This document shows, piece after piece, positions 28,207 through 37,663 of a stretch of 64,000 nt of DNA. The translations under genes were made by a program, and so were the position numbers. The notes below the pieces were generated by a model. The model had not been told where the DNA came from. It saw nothing but the letters and a program-made list of their open reading frames with translations, and did no database searches. Source of the DNA: Robertmurraya massiliosenegalensis JC6 (GTDB lineage Bacteria; Bacillota; Bacilli; Bacillales; Cytobacillaceae). The DNA lies in contig NZ_HE978513.1 of NCBI RefSeq assembly GCF_000311725.1, positions 548,005 through 612,004 of the forward strand, written 5' to 3'. Each line of letters begins with the position of its first letter. The first letter of the stretch is position 1.

Positions 28207-29573
28207 AATTTACCTTCAGCCTTTTCAAGTGCTATTCGAATTTGCTCAAAACCAGTACCACCTGCACTATTTCTACGTTTAACAGCCGTTACCGGATTTA
28301 ATACTTCATAAATATCATCTTCGAATAAAGGATGAGCGTCTTTAAACTCCTCTAATGTCAAATCAGCTAAAAATACATGTTTTTTCACACATGTTAAAAC
28401 AAGTTGTCCAACGATTTCATGACTTTCCCTAAAAGGAATTCCCTTCTCTGATAGGTAATCAGCTAATTCAGTAGCATTGGAGAAATCATTTTTAGTTGCA
28501 GACTCCATTTGTGAACTGTTGACTTTCATTGTCTCAATCATACCAGCGAAAATTTTCAAGGAACCAGTGACCGTTTTTACAGTATCAAACATGCCTTCCT
28601 TATCTTCCTGCATGTCTTTATTGTAAGCAAGGGGCAGTCCTTTCAATACGGTAAGAAGCCCCATCAGATTTCCGTAAACACGGCCAGTCTTTCCGCGAAT
28701 TAACTCGGCCATATCAGGGTTTTTCTTTTGCGGCATGATGCTACTACCTGTTGAAAAAGCATCATCCAACTCAATAAAACGGAATTCTTGTGATGACCAA
28801 AGAATCACTTCTTCTCCTAAACGTGAAAGATGCATCATGAGTATAGAGCTCGCCGATAGAAACTCCAAAATAAAATCCCGATCACTAACTGCATCAAGAC
28901 TATTTTCGTATATTCCACTAAAGCCGAGCAATTCTGCTGTAAGTTCTCTGTCAATTGGAAAAGTCGTACCTGCTAGTGCTCCAGCACCAAGTGGTGAAAC
29001 ATTAATTCTCTTGATCCCTTCTGTAAATCTTTCCTTATCCCGTTCAAGCATCCAAAAATAAGCCATTAAATGATGAGCAAAAGAAATAGGTTGCGCTCGT
29101 TGTAAGTGAGTATATCCTGGCATAATCGTTTCGACATGATTTTTTGCTTGTGTTAATAAAGCCGTTTGCATTTCTTCTACTAAAGCGATAATCGTCTCAG
29201 ACTGTTTACGCAAATACAAATGCATATCGGTAGCTACTTGATCATTACGGCTTCTGCCTGTATGTAGCTTTCCACCTACTGGGCCAATCATGTCAGTGAG
29301 CTGGCTTTCAAGGTTTAAATGAATATCTTCTAATTTCACGGAGAATTCTAATTGATTGTTTGTCGCTTTTTCCTTTAAGGACTGCAGCCCTTTTACAATT
29401 AGGGCTGCGTCCTCCTCTGTAATAATTCCACTTTTGGAAAGCATCTTCACATGTGCCAAACTGCCATCCAAATCTTCCAATACAAGTTCCTGATCAAAGG
29501 AAATGGAAGCTCCGAACTCATCTACCCATTCTTCTGCTGTTTTCGTAAATCTTCCACCCCAAAGTTTTTTCAC
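28194..29573 (-). CDS. argH: Argininosuccinate lyase
   Basis: 459 residues, standard length. Family signatures: N-terminal [35 protein letters not shown] and the flexible catalytic loop [15 protein letters not shown] with the active serine. It splits argininosuccinate to arginine and fumarate, the last step of arginine synthesis. Its ATG overlaps the argG stop (ATGA), so the two are coupled. Confidence 0.98.
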   Translation of the reverse strand: MKKLWGGRFTKTAEEWVDEFGASISFDQELVLEDLDGSLAHVKMLSKSGIITEEDAALIVKGLQSLKEKATNNQLEFSVKLEDIHLNLESQLTDMIGPVGGKLHTGRSRNDQVATDMHLYLRKQSETIIALVEEMQTALLTQAKNHVETIMPGYTHLQRAQPISFAHHLMAYFWMLERDKERFTEGIKRINVSPLGAGALAGTTFPIDRELTAELLGFSGIYENSLDAVSDRDFILEFLSASSILMMHLSRLGEEVILWSSQEFRFIELDDAFSTGSSIMPQKKNPDMAELIRGKTGRVYGNLMGLLTVLKGLPLAYNKDMQEDKEGMFDTVKTVTGSLKIFAGMIETMKVNSSQMESATKNDFSNATELADYLSEKGIPFRESHEIVGQLVLTCVKKHVFLADLTLEEFKDAHPLFEDDIYEVLNPVTAVKRRNSAGGTGFEQIRIALEKAEGKLKAR

Positions 29574-30775
29574 ACTGTCACCTTCTTGTTTTGTACGATG
29601 CTTTGTACCTTTGTTGGTAAACCGTATAATTGAATGAATCCTACAGCAGCACTGTGATCAAATTCATCTTCTTTTGTATATGTTGCTAACTTTTCATCAT
29701 ATAAAGAGTAAGGAGACTTTCTTCCTTCGACAATGGCATGCCCTTTAAAGAGCTTCACTCTAACAGTACCTGTTACATATTTTTGCGTATCCTTTAAGAA
29801 GGCTAATAGAGCGGAAGTTAACGGAGAGAACCATAACGCCTCATAAATAACTTCCGTTAGTTTCTTTTCGATCACTGGTTTAAAATGAGCTACTTCTTTC
29901 ACAAGGGTTAAATCCTCTAACTCCTTATGTGCTTTAATCAGCGTCATCGCTCCAGGACACTCGTAAACCTCACGAGATTTAATCCCCACAAGACGATTTT
30001 CGACATGGTCAATCCGACCGACTCCATGCTTCCCTGCAACAATATTTAATTCTAATATTAACTGTGAAAGTGGATAAGACTTTCCATTTAATTTCACAGG
30101 AACGCCTTGCTCAAATTCGATTTCAACATAATCCGGAGATTCTGGTGTATATTCTAGACCTGCCGTTAATTCGTAAGCATCCTCTGGTGGCGCTGCCCAC
30201 GGATCCTCTAACACTCCACATTCATTACTTCTTCCCCAAAGATTTTGGTCAATTGAATATGGACTATCAAGGTTAATTGGAATCGGAATACCGTTTTCCT
30301 TTGCATATTCAATTTCTTCTTCACGTGACCAACTCCATTCACGAACTGGAGCAAGTACCTTCAATTCCGGATTTAATGCATGAATGGCTACTTCAAAGCG
30401 GACCTGATCGTTTCCTTTACCCGTACAGCCATGAGCAACGGCCACTGCACATTCTTTTTCAGCGATCTCAACCAGTTTTTTGGCAATGAGCGGACGAGAT
30501 AATGCTGAAACTAATGGATACTTCCCTTCATAGAGAGCATGTGCTTGAAGAGCAACTAATGCATATTCATTGGCGAATTCTTCTTTTACATCTAGAACAT
30601 AAGAGCTTACCGCTCCGACTTGAAGTGCCTTTTCCTTAATAAAATCTAAGTCCTTTCCTTCTCCAACGTCCAAACAGCAAGCAACAACTGAATAACCTTG
30701 ATCCTGTAACCATTTAATTGCAACAGAGGTGTCTAATCCTCCAGAATATGCTAACACTACTTTTTGATTTGTCAT
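29570..30775 (-). CDS. argG: Argininosuccinate synthase
   Basis: 401 residues. The PP-loop ATP site is [16 protein letters not shown] at the N-terminus; [11 protein letters not shown] and the [13 protein letters not shown] segment are typical. It joins citrulline and aspartate using ATP. The promoter region carries two ARG boxes (30822-30835 and 30895-30908), so repression by the arginine repressor ArgR/AhrC is expected. It is first gene of argGH. Confidence 0.98.
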   Translation of the reverse strand: MTNQKVVLAYSGGLDTSVAIKWLQDQGYSVVACCLDVGEGKDLDFIKEKALQVGAVSSYVLDVKEEFANEYALVALQAHALYEGKYPLVSALSRPLIAKKLVEIAEKECAVAVAHGCTGKGNDQVRFEVAIHALNPELKVLAPVREWSWSREEEIEYAKENGIPIPINLDSPYSIDQNLWGRSNECGVLEDPWAAPPEDAYELTAGLEYTPESPDYVEIEFEQGVPVKLNGKSYPLSQLILELNIVAGKHGVGRIDHVENRLVGIKSREVYECPGAMTLIKAHKELEDLTLVKEVAHFKPVIEKKLTEVIYEALWFSPLTSALLAFLKDTQKYVTGTVRVKLFKGHAIVEGRKSPYSLYDEKLATYTKEDEFDHSAAVGFIQLYGLPTKVQSIVQNKKVTV

Positions 30776-30821
30776 TTAAGATGTCCTCCCTTTAGATACA
30801 ATTCCATCGTTGTTTTAAAAA

Positions 30822-30835
30822 CGAATAAATATTCA
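30822..30835. promoter_or_regulatory. ARG box 1 of argG
   Basis: CGAATAAATATTCA matches 12 of 14 positions of the Bacillus ArgR half-site pattern TGAATAAAAATTCA. It lies about 47 bp upstream of the argG start, downstream of the likely promoter. Confidence 0.7.
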
Positions 30836-30869
30836 ATCAATTATATTTTTATTCTTTTCCTTGCTTACC

Positions 30870-30898
30870 AATTTACCAAGATTCACAATATATTTCAA
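30870..30898 (-). promoter_or_regulatory. Likely argG promoter
   Basis: On the minus strand TTGAAA, a 17-bp spacer and TAAATT, with an extended TG one base before the -10. The second ARG box overlaps the -35 hexamer. Confidence 0.55.
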
Positions 30899-30908
30899 TA
30901 CTTATTCG
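30895..30908. promoter_or_regulatory. ARG box 2 of argG
   Basis: Reverse complement CGAATAAGTATTGA matches about 10 of 14 positions of the ARG box pattern and overlaps the -35 element. Two boxes about 60 bp apart fit cooperative ArgR binding. Confidence 0.5.
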
Positions 30909-31025
30909 TCATTTTGTATAAAAATAAATTTTTTGTGCATATTATGCGGATGGAAGATTGCGTCTAGATAATGTAAAATAAAGATTAATAGAAATTAAAT
31001 GCAGCGTTTTTGGAGGCATGCTTTG

Positions 31026-31340
31026 ATGAATGAGTTTTTTTCAGAAGACGTACGCTTAGGAATACCTATACCCAATCTGGAGCTTGGGTGGGATGAATAC
31101 TCTGAGATAGAACAGCAGTCCATCCTTTTTTATTGGGAAAAAATCCGCGGGAAGATCCCTGATAGAATTGCCGAACTTGAGAAGATCATAAACCAAAAAC
31201 AAGCGGAGCTTTCAGATGAAGGGAATTTTGAACGTTCTTGTCAGCTAAATAGTGAAATCTCAGAACTTGCATCCATTATTAATGACCTTTGGCTCTGGTA
31301 CCGAACCCATCAGGATATCGGCACTAAGGTCCATCAATAA
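31026..31340 (+). CDS. Hypothetical coiled-coil protein
   Basis: 104 residues from the ATG giving MNEFFSEDVRLG, 9 bases after GGAGG. The N-terminal third is rich in acidic and aromatic residues (PNLELGWDEYSE); the rest is helical with heptad-like spacing (RIAELEKIINQKQAEL, then LNSEISELASIINDLWLWY). No membrane segment or cysteine motif. I do not recognise the family. Monocistronic between divergent argG and convergent moaB. Confidence 0.75.
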   Translation: MNEFFSEDVRLGIPIPNLELGWDEYSEIEQQSILFYWEKIRGKIPDRIAELEKIINQKQAELSDEGNFERSCQLNSEISELASIINDLWLWYRTHQDIGTKVHQ

Positions 31341-31352
31341 TATCTTTTAAAA

Positions 31353-31378
31353 AGGACAGCGTTTTTAAGCGCTGTCCT
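31353..31378. terminator. Terminator between the hypothetical gene and moaB
   Basis: AGGACAGCG and CGCTGTCCT pair around an 8-base loop, followed by CATTTTTT on the plus strand. Confidence 0.88.
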
Positions 31379-31384
31379 CATTTT

Positions 31385-31897
31385 TTAAAGGTCTTTTCGA
31401 AGTTCGCGTACAACATGACCGATTTCGGGAAGAATTAAGCGATTCATCGCAAGCTTTACAGCTCCTGTTGATCCAGGTGTTGAAAAAACAGCCTTATTAT
31501 TGACCACTCCTGCTATCGCACGTGATAAAATAGCTGCTGAGCCGATATCCTCTTGATAACTCAGCATTCTAAAAAGCTCACCGAAACCTGTAATCTCTTT
31601 TTCAAATATCGCTTTTACCGTTTCAATGGTGACATCTCTTTTGGCAATTCCTGTTCCACCGTTTGTTAAAACAACATCAATATTTGATGCTTCACATCCT
31701 TGTAGGACTGCTTCACGAATCGCTTCCGCTTCATCTTTGACGATGACATAATCGACAATGGCATGACCCGAAGCTTCTAACAGAGAAATCATCGTTTGCC
31801 CACTTTTATCAGTTTCTTTCGTTCTCGTATCACTTACCGTAATGACTTTACAATGAACCTTGTTTGGCGCCTCTTTTTTATGTTCAGTCGTACTCAT
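31385..31897 (-). CDS. moaB: Molybdenum cofactor biosynthesis protein MoaB
   Basis: 170 residues of the MoaB/Mog fold. Signatures KVITVSDTRTKETDKSG near residue 17, VLTNGGTGIAKRDVTIE and the substrate loop FSTPGSTGAVKLAM are intact. The family binds molybdopterin and adenylates it. Its start overlaps the stop of the EcsC-like gene by 4 bases. It lies close to the mod transport locus, giving a local molybdenum cluster. Confidence 0.96.
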   Translation of the reverse strand: MSTTEHKKEAPNKVHCKVITVSDTRTKETDKSGQTMISLLEASGHAIVDYVIVKDEAEAIREAVLQGCEASNIDVVLTNGGTGIAKRDVTIETVKAIFEKEITGFGELFRMLSYQEDIGSAAILSRAIAGVVNNKAVFSTPGSTGAVKLAMNRLILPEIGHVVRELRKDL

Positions 31898-32730
31898 TCA
31901 TCTTTCTCCTTCTCCATCAAATACCGTATTTGATAATATTTATGAGCAAAATCAGTTACTTTCCTTGTAAGCTGGTAATTCACACCTGCCCCTATCGCCA
32001 TGCTAATAAAAGGGATCCCTTGTACAGTTTTATTTTTCAATAACAGGATCGTAACGGCTTTTAGAATTTGCCTTAACGGCTGTTCAAGCCATAAAGTATT
32101 GGTCAAATCCTCCTCACCTTCGTAAAAATAATATTCATTGGTCGATTGCAGTTCGTCCATCAACTGTTTCCATCCTTGCCCTTGTAATCTTGCTGGAAGG
32201 GTAGCAGCATGAAATACCTTTAATGACGTCATCATTTCAAATGGATTATTCACCTCATATCCATAAGTCATCGCAACTAACTGAACCGAACGAATATTAA
32301 TTACCGCTATCGCAGGAATATCTGTGCCAAGGAGGACAGGCCCACCTGTTCCTGATAATCCCCCCTGTGCAAAGGAATAAAGTCGGTGTCTGGCTATTTG
32401 CTGTTGAGCTATGTATTGCAATTGATCAATCGATAACTGCTTTAAATCCTCTACTTGATGGATATCCTCATTAAACACGCGTCCTGCCGATAAAACTCGT
32501 TCTTTCGCATCATGTTGAACCTGACTTCCTTGAATAAGTGCATGGAGATGAAAAAGCCATGTATCCACTACGGAGAAGAAATCTTTTTGAGTTTGCTCTG
32601 GAAGTAACGAAAAAGCTCGTTCAAAGTATCTCTCATACGCTAATACAAAATCATTGGTTTCATATTGGTACAGGCTCTGCTCCCAACTTTTAATATCATT
32701 CATTACTTTTTGATCGCGATCGGACAACAT
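31894..32730 (-). CDS. EcsC family protein
   Basis: 278 residues starting after AAGGAGG. The EcsC signature is GGLSGTGGPVLLGTDIPAIAVINIRSVQLVAMTYGYEV near residue 115, followed by a glycine/alanine-rich amphipathic stretch (GIPFISMAIGAGVNYQLTRKV) near the C-terminus. EcsC is encoded with the Ecs ABC transporter in B. subtilis but its biochemical role is unknown. Here it is translationally coupled to moaB rather than to an ABC transporter, so a link to cofactor work is possible but only inferred. Confidence 0.85.
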   Translation of the reverse strand: MLSDRDQKVMNDIKSWEQSLYQYETNDFVLAYERYFERAFSLLPEQTQKDFFSVVDTWLFHLHALIQGSQVQHDAKERVLSAGRVFNEDIHQVEDLKQLSIDQLQYIAQQQIARHRLYSFAQGGLSGTGGPVLLGTDIPAIAVINIRSVQLVAMTYGYEVNNPFEMMTSLKVFHAATLPARLQGQGWKQLMDELQSTNEYYFYEGEEDLTNTLWLEQPLRQILKAVTILLLKNKTVQGIPFISMAIGAGVNYQLTRKVTDFAHKYYQIRYLMEKEKDE

Positions 32731-32811
32731 TCATTGAACCTCCTTGGAGCACTGTCATTATGGTTTAGTATAGCATAGGTGCAGCGGTCACTTCACACGT
32801 ACAAATGATCT

Positions 32812-33744
32812 CTACTGCTCATAAACAATATCGCCTGTGTAAGAAACATCATAACCAATCGATAGTAACTCTTCCTTCAAACTAGCTGATTGAAGAATAG
32901 CTAAGATCATTGAAATGATTTCTTTATTTGTTTCTGTTTTCAGAATAACGAGGTCATATCTTTCTTTTGTCAATGGTACAAAATCAAGGCCAACTAAATT
33001 TGCCACTTTTTCAATTCCAATTCCTACATCTGCAAACTGCTTAGAGATCACACCCGCAACTCCTAGATGACTCGTTTCTTCATCACCATACCCTCTTATT
33101 TTATCCTTGCTAATGCTAGCGACTCTCAACTTCTCATCTAGTAAAACTCTTGCTCCCGATCCTTTTTCTCTATTAATCATTTTCACATCACTCCGAAGTA
33201 AATCTTGAAAATCAGTAATGTTCTTCGGGTTTCCTTTCGCCACATAAAATCCAGCTTGGCGACATATTAAATTGACCACGATAAAAGAATTACTTACAAG
33301 AATTCTTCGAATGTAGGGGATATTATACTCACCCGTATCACCGTCAAATAAATGCGTACTGACGATATCAGCTTCACCTTTATACATAGAAATTAAGCTT
33401 TCTAAACTGCCTACATATGAACGAAGAGGGCGAACGAGATTCGTTTCTTTTTCAATATATTTCGTCAGTAAATCTAAGCTATTATCCTGACCACTAATAA
33501 TTATTGAGCGGTTGGAAGTCTGAATCGTACTTGTACTCGCTTCTATTCCAGTAGCACGCTCAGGTACAATCACTCCCTTTGCCTTATTCTTATAGCTTTC
33601 TAAATCAGATGCATCCACTCTCATTTGTCTACCAACACGATAAGCCGGTAGCTTCCCCTTCTTGATTAAGTCATAGACCGTTAATTTAGACACCTTTAAT
33701 ATTTGAGCAATCTGTTCCGTCGTATAGGATTCTTCTAATGGCAT
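32812..33744 (-). CDS. Helix-turn-helix regulator with periplasmic-binding-protein-like domain
   Basis: 310 residues. N-terminal excisionase/MerR-like helix-turn-helix (about 5-52, TTEQIAQILKVSKLTVYDLIKKGKLPAYRVGRQM) is joined by a linker to a substrate-binding-protein-like domain (about 85-305, with SLDLLTKYIEKE, MINREKGSGARVLLDE and VGIGIEKVANLVGLDFVPL). Such fusions are typical one-component oxyanion sensors. It is divergent from modABC with a 38-bp perfect palindrome between, so it is probably the molybdate-responsive regulator. Specificity is inferred from the neighbours. Confidence 0.88.
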   Translation of the reverse strand: MPLEESYTTEQIAQILKVSKLTVYDLIKKGKLPAYRVGRQMRVDASDLESYKNKAKGVIVPERATGIEASTSTIQTSNRSIIISGQDNSLDLLTKYIEKETNLVRPLRSYVGSLESLISMYKGEADIVSTHLFDGDTGEYNIPYIRRILVSNSFIVVNLICRQAGFYVAKGNPKNITDFQDLLRSDVKMINREKGSGARVLLDEKLRVASISKDKIRGYGDEETSHLGVAGVISKQFADVGIGIEKVANLVGLDFVPLTKERYDLVILKTETNKEIISMILAILQSASLKEELLSIGYDVSYTGDIVYEQ

Positions 33745-33817
33745 GATATTTCCTCCGAGAAATTCATTATTTGTTCTTATTTTACCATTTACTCTCGCAA
33801 GTTTCAGATCTACACTT

Positions 33818-33855
33818 AATATAACTAATTATAACTAGTTATAATTAGTTATATT
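33818..33855. promoter_or_regulatory. 38-bp perfect palindrome, probable mod operator
   Basis: The two 19-base halves are exact reverse complements centred on ACTAGT. Inside, ATAACTA/TAGTTAT-type half-sites repeat, giving three overlapping dyads. It is 92 bp upstream of modA and 74 bp from the divergent regulator gene, so it can control both. Confidence 0.75.
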
Positions 33856-33946
33856 TGAAGGCCGTTTCAACTACGTTGATCTTCAAATAGAATATAAATA
33901 GATATAACCCTTATTTTAAATTTAAGATTTTTAGGAGGATTTAACA

Positions 33947-34732
33947 ATGAAAAACAAATGGAAGATTGGAATGATCGTACTTGCCCTTCTTATTTTTGCG
34001 AGCGGTTGTAATAATCAAGACAATGCTGATCAAGCAACCGAAAAAACGGAGATTTTAATATCAACTGCCGCTAGTTTAACAGATGCTATGGCGGAAATTG
34101 AAAAAGCATTTGAAGATACATATTCAAACATTGATGTTTCCTTCAATTTTGGAAGTTCGGGAACACTCGCTCAGCAAATTCAACAGGGAGCCCCTACCGA
34201 TGCATTTCTTTCTGCTGATCAGAAATGGATGGATACACTTGAAGAAGAGGGTGCGATCATTCCAGAAACAAGAGTTGACTTTACTGGGAATAAAATTGTT
34301 TTAATTGGTCATAAGGATACTGCGTTGAATATTTCCTCATTCGAAGATGTAAATCCAGATGAAATAGGAGAGTTAGCTATCGGCAATCCTGACAGTGTCC
34401 CTGCAGGCACGTATGCAAAAGAGGTACTTACGAAGCTTGAAAAATGGGAAGGGTTAGATGGCCACTTTATCCTTGCGAAGGATGTTCGCCAAGTACTGTC
34501 CTATGTAGAATCTGGAAATACAGATTTAGGAATTGTCTATTCCAGTGATGCACTCATTTCTGATAAAGTAAAAGTAATGGCAGAAGCCTCAACCGATTTG
34601 CACACACCAATCATCTATCCTGCTGCAGTAACAGCAGATAGCCAAAAGAGCGATAGCGCAAAATTATTTATTGAATTTTTGCAAACAGATGAGGCACAGG
34701 CAATCCTCAATCAATTTGGGTTTAAAAAATAG
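33947..34732 (+). CDS. modA: Molybdate-binding lipoprotein ModA
   Basis: 261 residues. A lipoprotein signal peptide ends in the lipobox ASGC at about residue 24, so the protein is anchored outside the membrane. The binding-protein fold has the ModA motifs ILISTAASLTDAMAEIEKAF, FNFGSSGTLAQQIQQGAPTDAFLSAD, GNPDSVPAGTYAKE and GIVYSSDAL. It captures molybdate (or tungstate) for ModBC. AGGAGGATTTAACA precedes the ATG. The operator palindrome lies upstream. Confidence 0.95.
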   Translation: MKNKWKIGMIVLALLIFASGCNNQDNADQATEKTEILISTAASLTDAMAEIEKAFEDTYSNIDVSFNFGSSGTLAQQIQQGAPTDAFLSADQKWMDTLEEEGAIIPETRVDFTGNKIVLIGHKDTALNISSFEDVNPDEIGELAIGNPDSVPAGTYAKEVLTKLEKWEGLDGHFILAKDVRQVLSYVESGNTDLGIVYSSDALISDKVKVMAEASTDLHTPIIYPAAVTADSQKSDSAKLFIEFLQTDEAQAILNQFGFKK

Positions 34733-34761
34733 GCTCTTTTCTTTTGGATAGTAAACTTGAA

Positions 34762-34881
34762 ATGATAAAGAGGAAGCGAAAAGTGCCGTTGCGAATTTCA
34801 TGGATGGCAGTACCCATCATATTATTAGTATTCTTGATTTTCACAAAAAAAACAATGTATGCGAAAACAGCGAATAAATAA
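34762..34881 (+). CDS. Possible 39-residue membrane peptide between modA and modB
   Basis: A short frame starting at ATG (or TTG at 34744) encodes a basic N-terminus (MIKRKRKVPLRI), one hydrophobic helix (WMAVPIILLVFLIF) and a polar tail. It ends 15 bases before the modB start and fills the otherwise empty gap. No convincing ribosome site is visible. It could be a real small membrane protein, or the degraded N-terminus of a longer ancestral gene. Confidence 0.35.
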   Translation: MIKRKRKVPLRISWMAVPIILLVFLIFTKKTMYAKTANK

Positions 34882-34895
34882 AAGGAATGCATGAA

Positions 34896-35573
34896 ATGAA
34901 CTATACTCCATTATTTTTATCTTTAAAGATTGCCAGCATTGCAACCTTGGTTGTATTCGTAGTCGGTATCTTTTTAGCAAGAATGATTGCTCGGAATTCG
35001 TTTCCTGGAAAAAATATAATTGAATCGATTATTCTCTTACCAATGGTTTTACCCCCAACGGTTGTCGGTTTCGGATTATTATACTTATTTGGTAAGAACG
35101 GGATAATTGGCAGTTTCCTATTAGAATGGTTTGACATTCAAATCGTATTCACCTGGGTGGGAGCAGTGATCGCTTCAATCGTCGTTTCCTTCCCCTTAAT
35201 GTATCAAAGTGCATCCGCTTCATTTCAAAATTTTGATATTAATATTGAAAATGCCGCCTTGACAATGGGTGCTTCTAAATGGAGAGTATTTTGGACGATA
35301 TCATTTCCACTTGCTTTTCCTGGTCTACTCGCTGGAACGGTCCTAACTTTCGCAAGAGCATTAGGTGAATTCGGAGCAACGTTAATGCTCGCTGGATATA
35401 TTCCGAATAAAACCGAAACGATTCCACTAGCGATTTATTTTGCCGTAGAGTCTGGAAATATGGAAGCCGCTACTTTTTGGGTAGTGATCATCGTTCTCCT
35501 CGGTTTTTGCTCCATCCTTTGGCTAAATTGGTGGACAAAACGAAATATTTTACGATTTTCGAAAAATAAATAA
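34896..35573 (+). CDS. modB: Molybdate ABC transporter permease ModB
   Basis: 225 residues from the ATG giving MNYTPLFLSLK, 9 bases after AAAGGA; an ATG three codons earlier touches the same site. Five or six membrane helices, with the permease EAA loop near residues 125-150 (NAALTMGASKWRVFWTISFPLAFPG) that contacts the ATPase. It forms the membrane channel of ModABC. Confidence 0.94.
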   Translation: MNYTPLFLSLKIASIATLVVFVVGIFLARMIARNSFPGKNIIESIILLPMVLPPTVVGFGLLYLFGKNGIIGSFLLEWFDIQIVFTWVGAVIASIVVSFPLMYQSASASFQNFDINIENAALTMGASKWRVFWTISFPLAFPGLLAGTVLTFARALGEFGATLMLAGYIPNKTETIPLAIYFAVESGNMEAATFWVVIIVLLGFCSILWLNWWTKRNILRFSKNK

Positions 35574-35588
35574 TACGAGGTAATTGAA

Positions 35589-36218
35589 ATGCTCTTTTTA
35601 GACATTAGAAAAACATTGGCTTCTTATGAACTTGATGTAAAATTAAAAGTTGAAGATGAAATTGTCATCTTATTTGGACCATCTGGTTCAGGGAAAACAA
35701 CGATTTTGAATTGTATTGCTGGACTTGTTTCCCCTGACTCTGGAACGATCACCTTAAACGATGTTCCTCTTTTTAAAAGCAAAAAAGAGTCTGTTCCAAT
35801 CCAAAAAAGAAATATTGGCTATTTATTTCAAGATTACGCCCTTTTTCCTCATATGACTGCTAAGAAGAATATTCTTTACGGGGCGAAAGATAAGGAGTTC
35901 GTTCACGAATTAGTTGAGGTATTAGGAATTGAGCATCTCATGGAGAAATATCCAAGGCAGATCTCTGGTGGAGAAAAACAGAGAGTTGCACTTGCAAGGG
36001 CCTTAGCAACAAAGCCTCAACTCCTCTTGTTAGATGAACCTTTCTCCGCATTAGACCAAGAGATTCGACAGGAATGCCAGGATGAACTCTTACGACTACA
36101 CGAAAAATGGAATATACCTGTCATTATGGTTACCCACGACTTTCAAGAAGCGGAAAAGCTTGCCCATCGAATCTATAAAATAAATAAAGGTGAGATATTG
36201 GAAGAAATATCTAAATAA
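35589..36218 (+). CDS. modC: Molybdate ABC transporter ATPase ModC, short form
   Basis: 209 residues. Walker A GPSGSGKTT, Q-loop YLFQDYALFPHM, signature SGGEKQRVALARAL, Walker B LLLLDEPFSALD and the H-loop MVTHD are all intact. It ends after the ATPase core, so the C-terminal MOP/TOBE molybdate-binding extension of the longer (~350-residue) ModC proteins is absent; oxyanion-dependent inhibition through that domain is not expected. Confidence 0.93.
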   Translation: MLFLDIRKTLASYELDVKLKVEDEIVILFGPSGSGKTTILNCIAGLVSPDSGTITLNDVPLFKSKKESVPIQKRNIGYLFQDYALFPHMTAKKNILYGAKDKEFVHELVEVLGIEHLMEKYPRQISGGEKQRVALARALATKPQLLLLDEPFSALDQEIRQECQDELLRLHEKWNIPVIMVTHDFQEAEKLAHRIYKINKGEILEEISK

Positions 36219-36256
36219 AAAAGCAACTTTTCATTTAATTTGAAAAGTTGCTTTTT
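36217..36256. terminator. Bidirectional terminator between modC and ackA
   Basis: AAAAAGCAACTTTTCA and TGAAAAGTTGCTTTTT pair around a 7-base loop, with T runs on both strands, between convergent genes. Its left arm overlaps the modC stop codon. Confidence 0.93.
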
Positions 36257-36265
36257 CATTTTTCC

Positions 36266-37453
36266 TTAGTGAGATAATCTCACTACGTCACGAGCAATCA
36301 TAACTTCTTCATTTGTTGGAATGATCATAACTTTTACAGGAGAATGTGGGAAACTAATAAATGCCTCTTCTCCACGAACCTTGTTCAGCGCTGGGTCAAA
36401 ATAAACACCCATAAACTCTAGTCCTCTAAGGACTCTTTCCCGAATAGAAGCACTATTTTCACCAATTCCTGCTGTAAAGATAATCGCATCTACACCATAC
36501 ATTTTGGCAGAATAAGAACCGATATATTTATGAATACGGTCTGCAAATACTTTTAAAGCTAATTCTGCACGCTCGTTTCCTTTTTCTGCTTCTACTTCGA
36601 TATCACGTAAATCGCTAGAAAAACCAGAAACTGCGAGCATACCACTTTCTTTATTTAAAACATCTAATACTTCTTCAGCTGTTTTATTTGTTTTTTCCAT
36701 AATATATGGGATTAGGGCTGGATCAATATTCCCTGAACGAGTTCCCATTGTAACACCTGCAAGTGGCGTGAATCCCATTGATGTATCAATTGATTTTCCA
36801 CCTTCAATCGCAGCGATACTTGCACCATTCCCGAGATGACAAGAAAGCAAGCGTAATTGCTCAAGCGGACGACCTAACATTTCCGCCGCACGTTCTGAAA
36901 CATATTTATGTGAAGTACCATGGAAACCATATTTACGAATACCATACTTCTCATAATACTCATATGGTAGGCTGTAAAGAAAAGAGTTTTCTGGCATGGT
37001 TTGATGGAAAGCCGTATCGAAAACAGCAATAGCTGGAACATTCGGAAGCACTTCTTTAAATGCTTTAATTCCTGTTGCATTCGCTGGGTTGTGAAGAGGA
37101 GCTAGTTCTGAAAGCTCTTCGATTTTTTGAAGTACTTCATCTGTAATAAGAACAGAGTCTGCAAATTCTTCTCCACCATGTACGACACGATGACCGATTC
37201 CTTCAATCTCGTCTAACGATTGAATGATACCCGTTTCAGTTAATTTATTTAATAACATTTTTACAGCAACACTGTGATCAGGAATATCCGTTGTTTCTGT
37301 TTGCTTCTCACCATTAACGGTTATATTGAAAATAGAATCTTTAAGTCCGATTCTTTCAATTAATCCTTTTGTAATAACTTCTTCAGAAGGCATTTCAAAT
37401 AATTGAAACTTTAAAGATGAACTGCCTGCATTGATTGCGATTACTTTTGCCAT
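36266..37453 (-). CDS. ackA: Acetate kinase
   Basis: 395 residues. N-terminal phosphate-binding [16 protein letters not shown], substrate loop [27 protein letters not shown] and [15 protein letters not shown] are intact. It converts acetyl phosphate and ADP to acetate and ATP in overflow metabolism. The upstream 729-bp gap holds a Rex-like inverted repeat, a cre-like box and a large tandem repeat. The ATG follows AAAGGAGCGG. Confidence 0.98.
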   Translation of the reverse strand: MAKVIAINAGSSSLKFQLFEMPSEEVITKGLIERIGLKDSIFNITVNGEKQTETTDIPDHSVAVKMLLNKLTETGIIQSLDEIEGIGHRVVHGGEEFADSVLITDEVLQKIEELSELAPLHNPANATGIKAFKEVLPNVPAIAVFDTAFHQTMPENSFLYSLPYEYYEKYGIRKYGFHGTSHKYVSERAAEMLGRPLEQLRLLSCHLGNGASIAAIEGGKSIDTSMGFTPLAGVTMGTRSGNIDPALIPYIMEKTNKTAEEVLDVLNKESGMLAVSGFSSDLRDIEVEAEKGNERAELALKVFADRIHKYIGSYSAKMYGVDAIIFTAGIGENSASIRERVLRGLEFMGVYFDPALNKVRGEEAFISFPHSPVKVMIIPTNEEVMIARDVVRLSH

Positions 37454-37639
37454 CGTTTCCGCTCCTTTAACTTAACGTAAATATGTATTTCTTACTTATT
37501 TTGTTCAAGTAAGCTTATTTCTATCTCTCAATTTCTCATTTAATCATTGTCAATTAAACAATTCAAGAACGAGGATAAAATGGTATCGTTTTCACTATAA
37601 AGTAAATATATTCTGATTTTATTAATAAATCTGTATATA

Positions 37640-37656
37640 TTGTGAACTTTTCACAA
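37640..37656. promoter_or_regulatory. Rex-like inverted repeat upstream of ackA
   Basis: TTGTGAA-CTT-TTCACAA is a perfect inverted repeat with the arms of the redox repressor Rex site, but the spacer is 3 rather than the usual 4 bases. It lies about 187 bp before the ackA start. Confidence 0.4.
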
Positions 37657-37663
37657 AAAGCTC

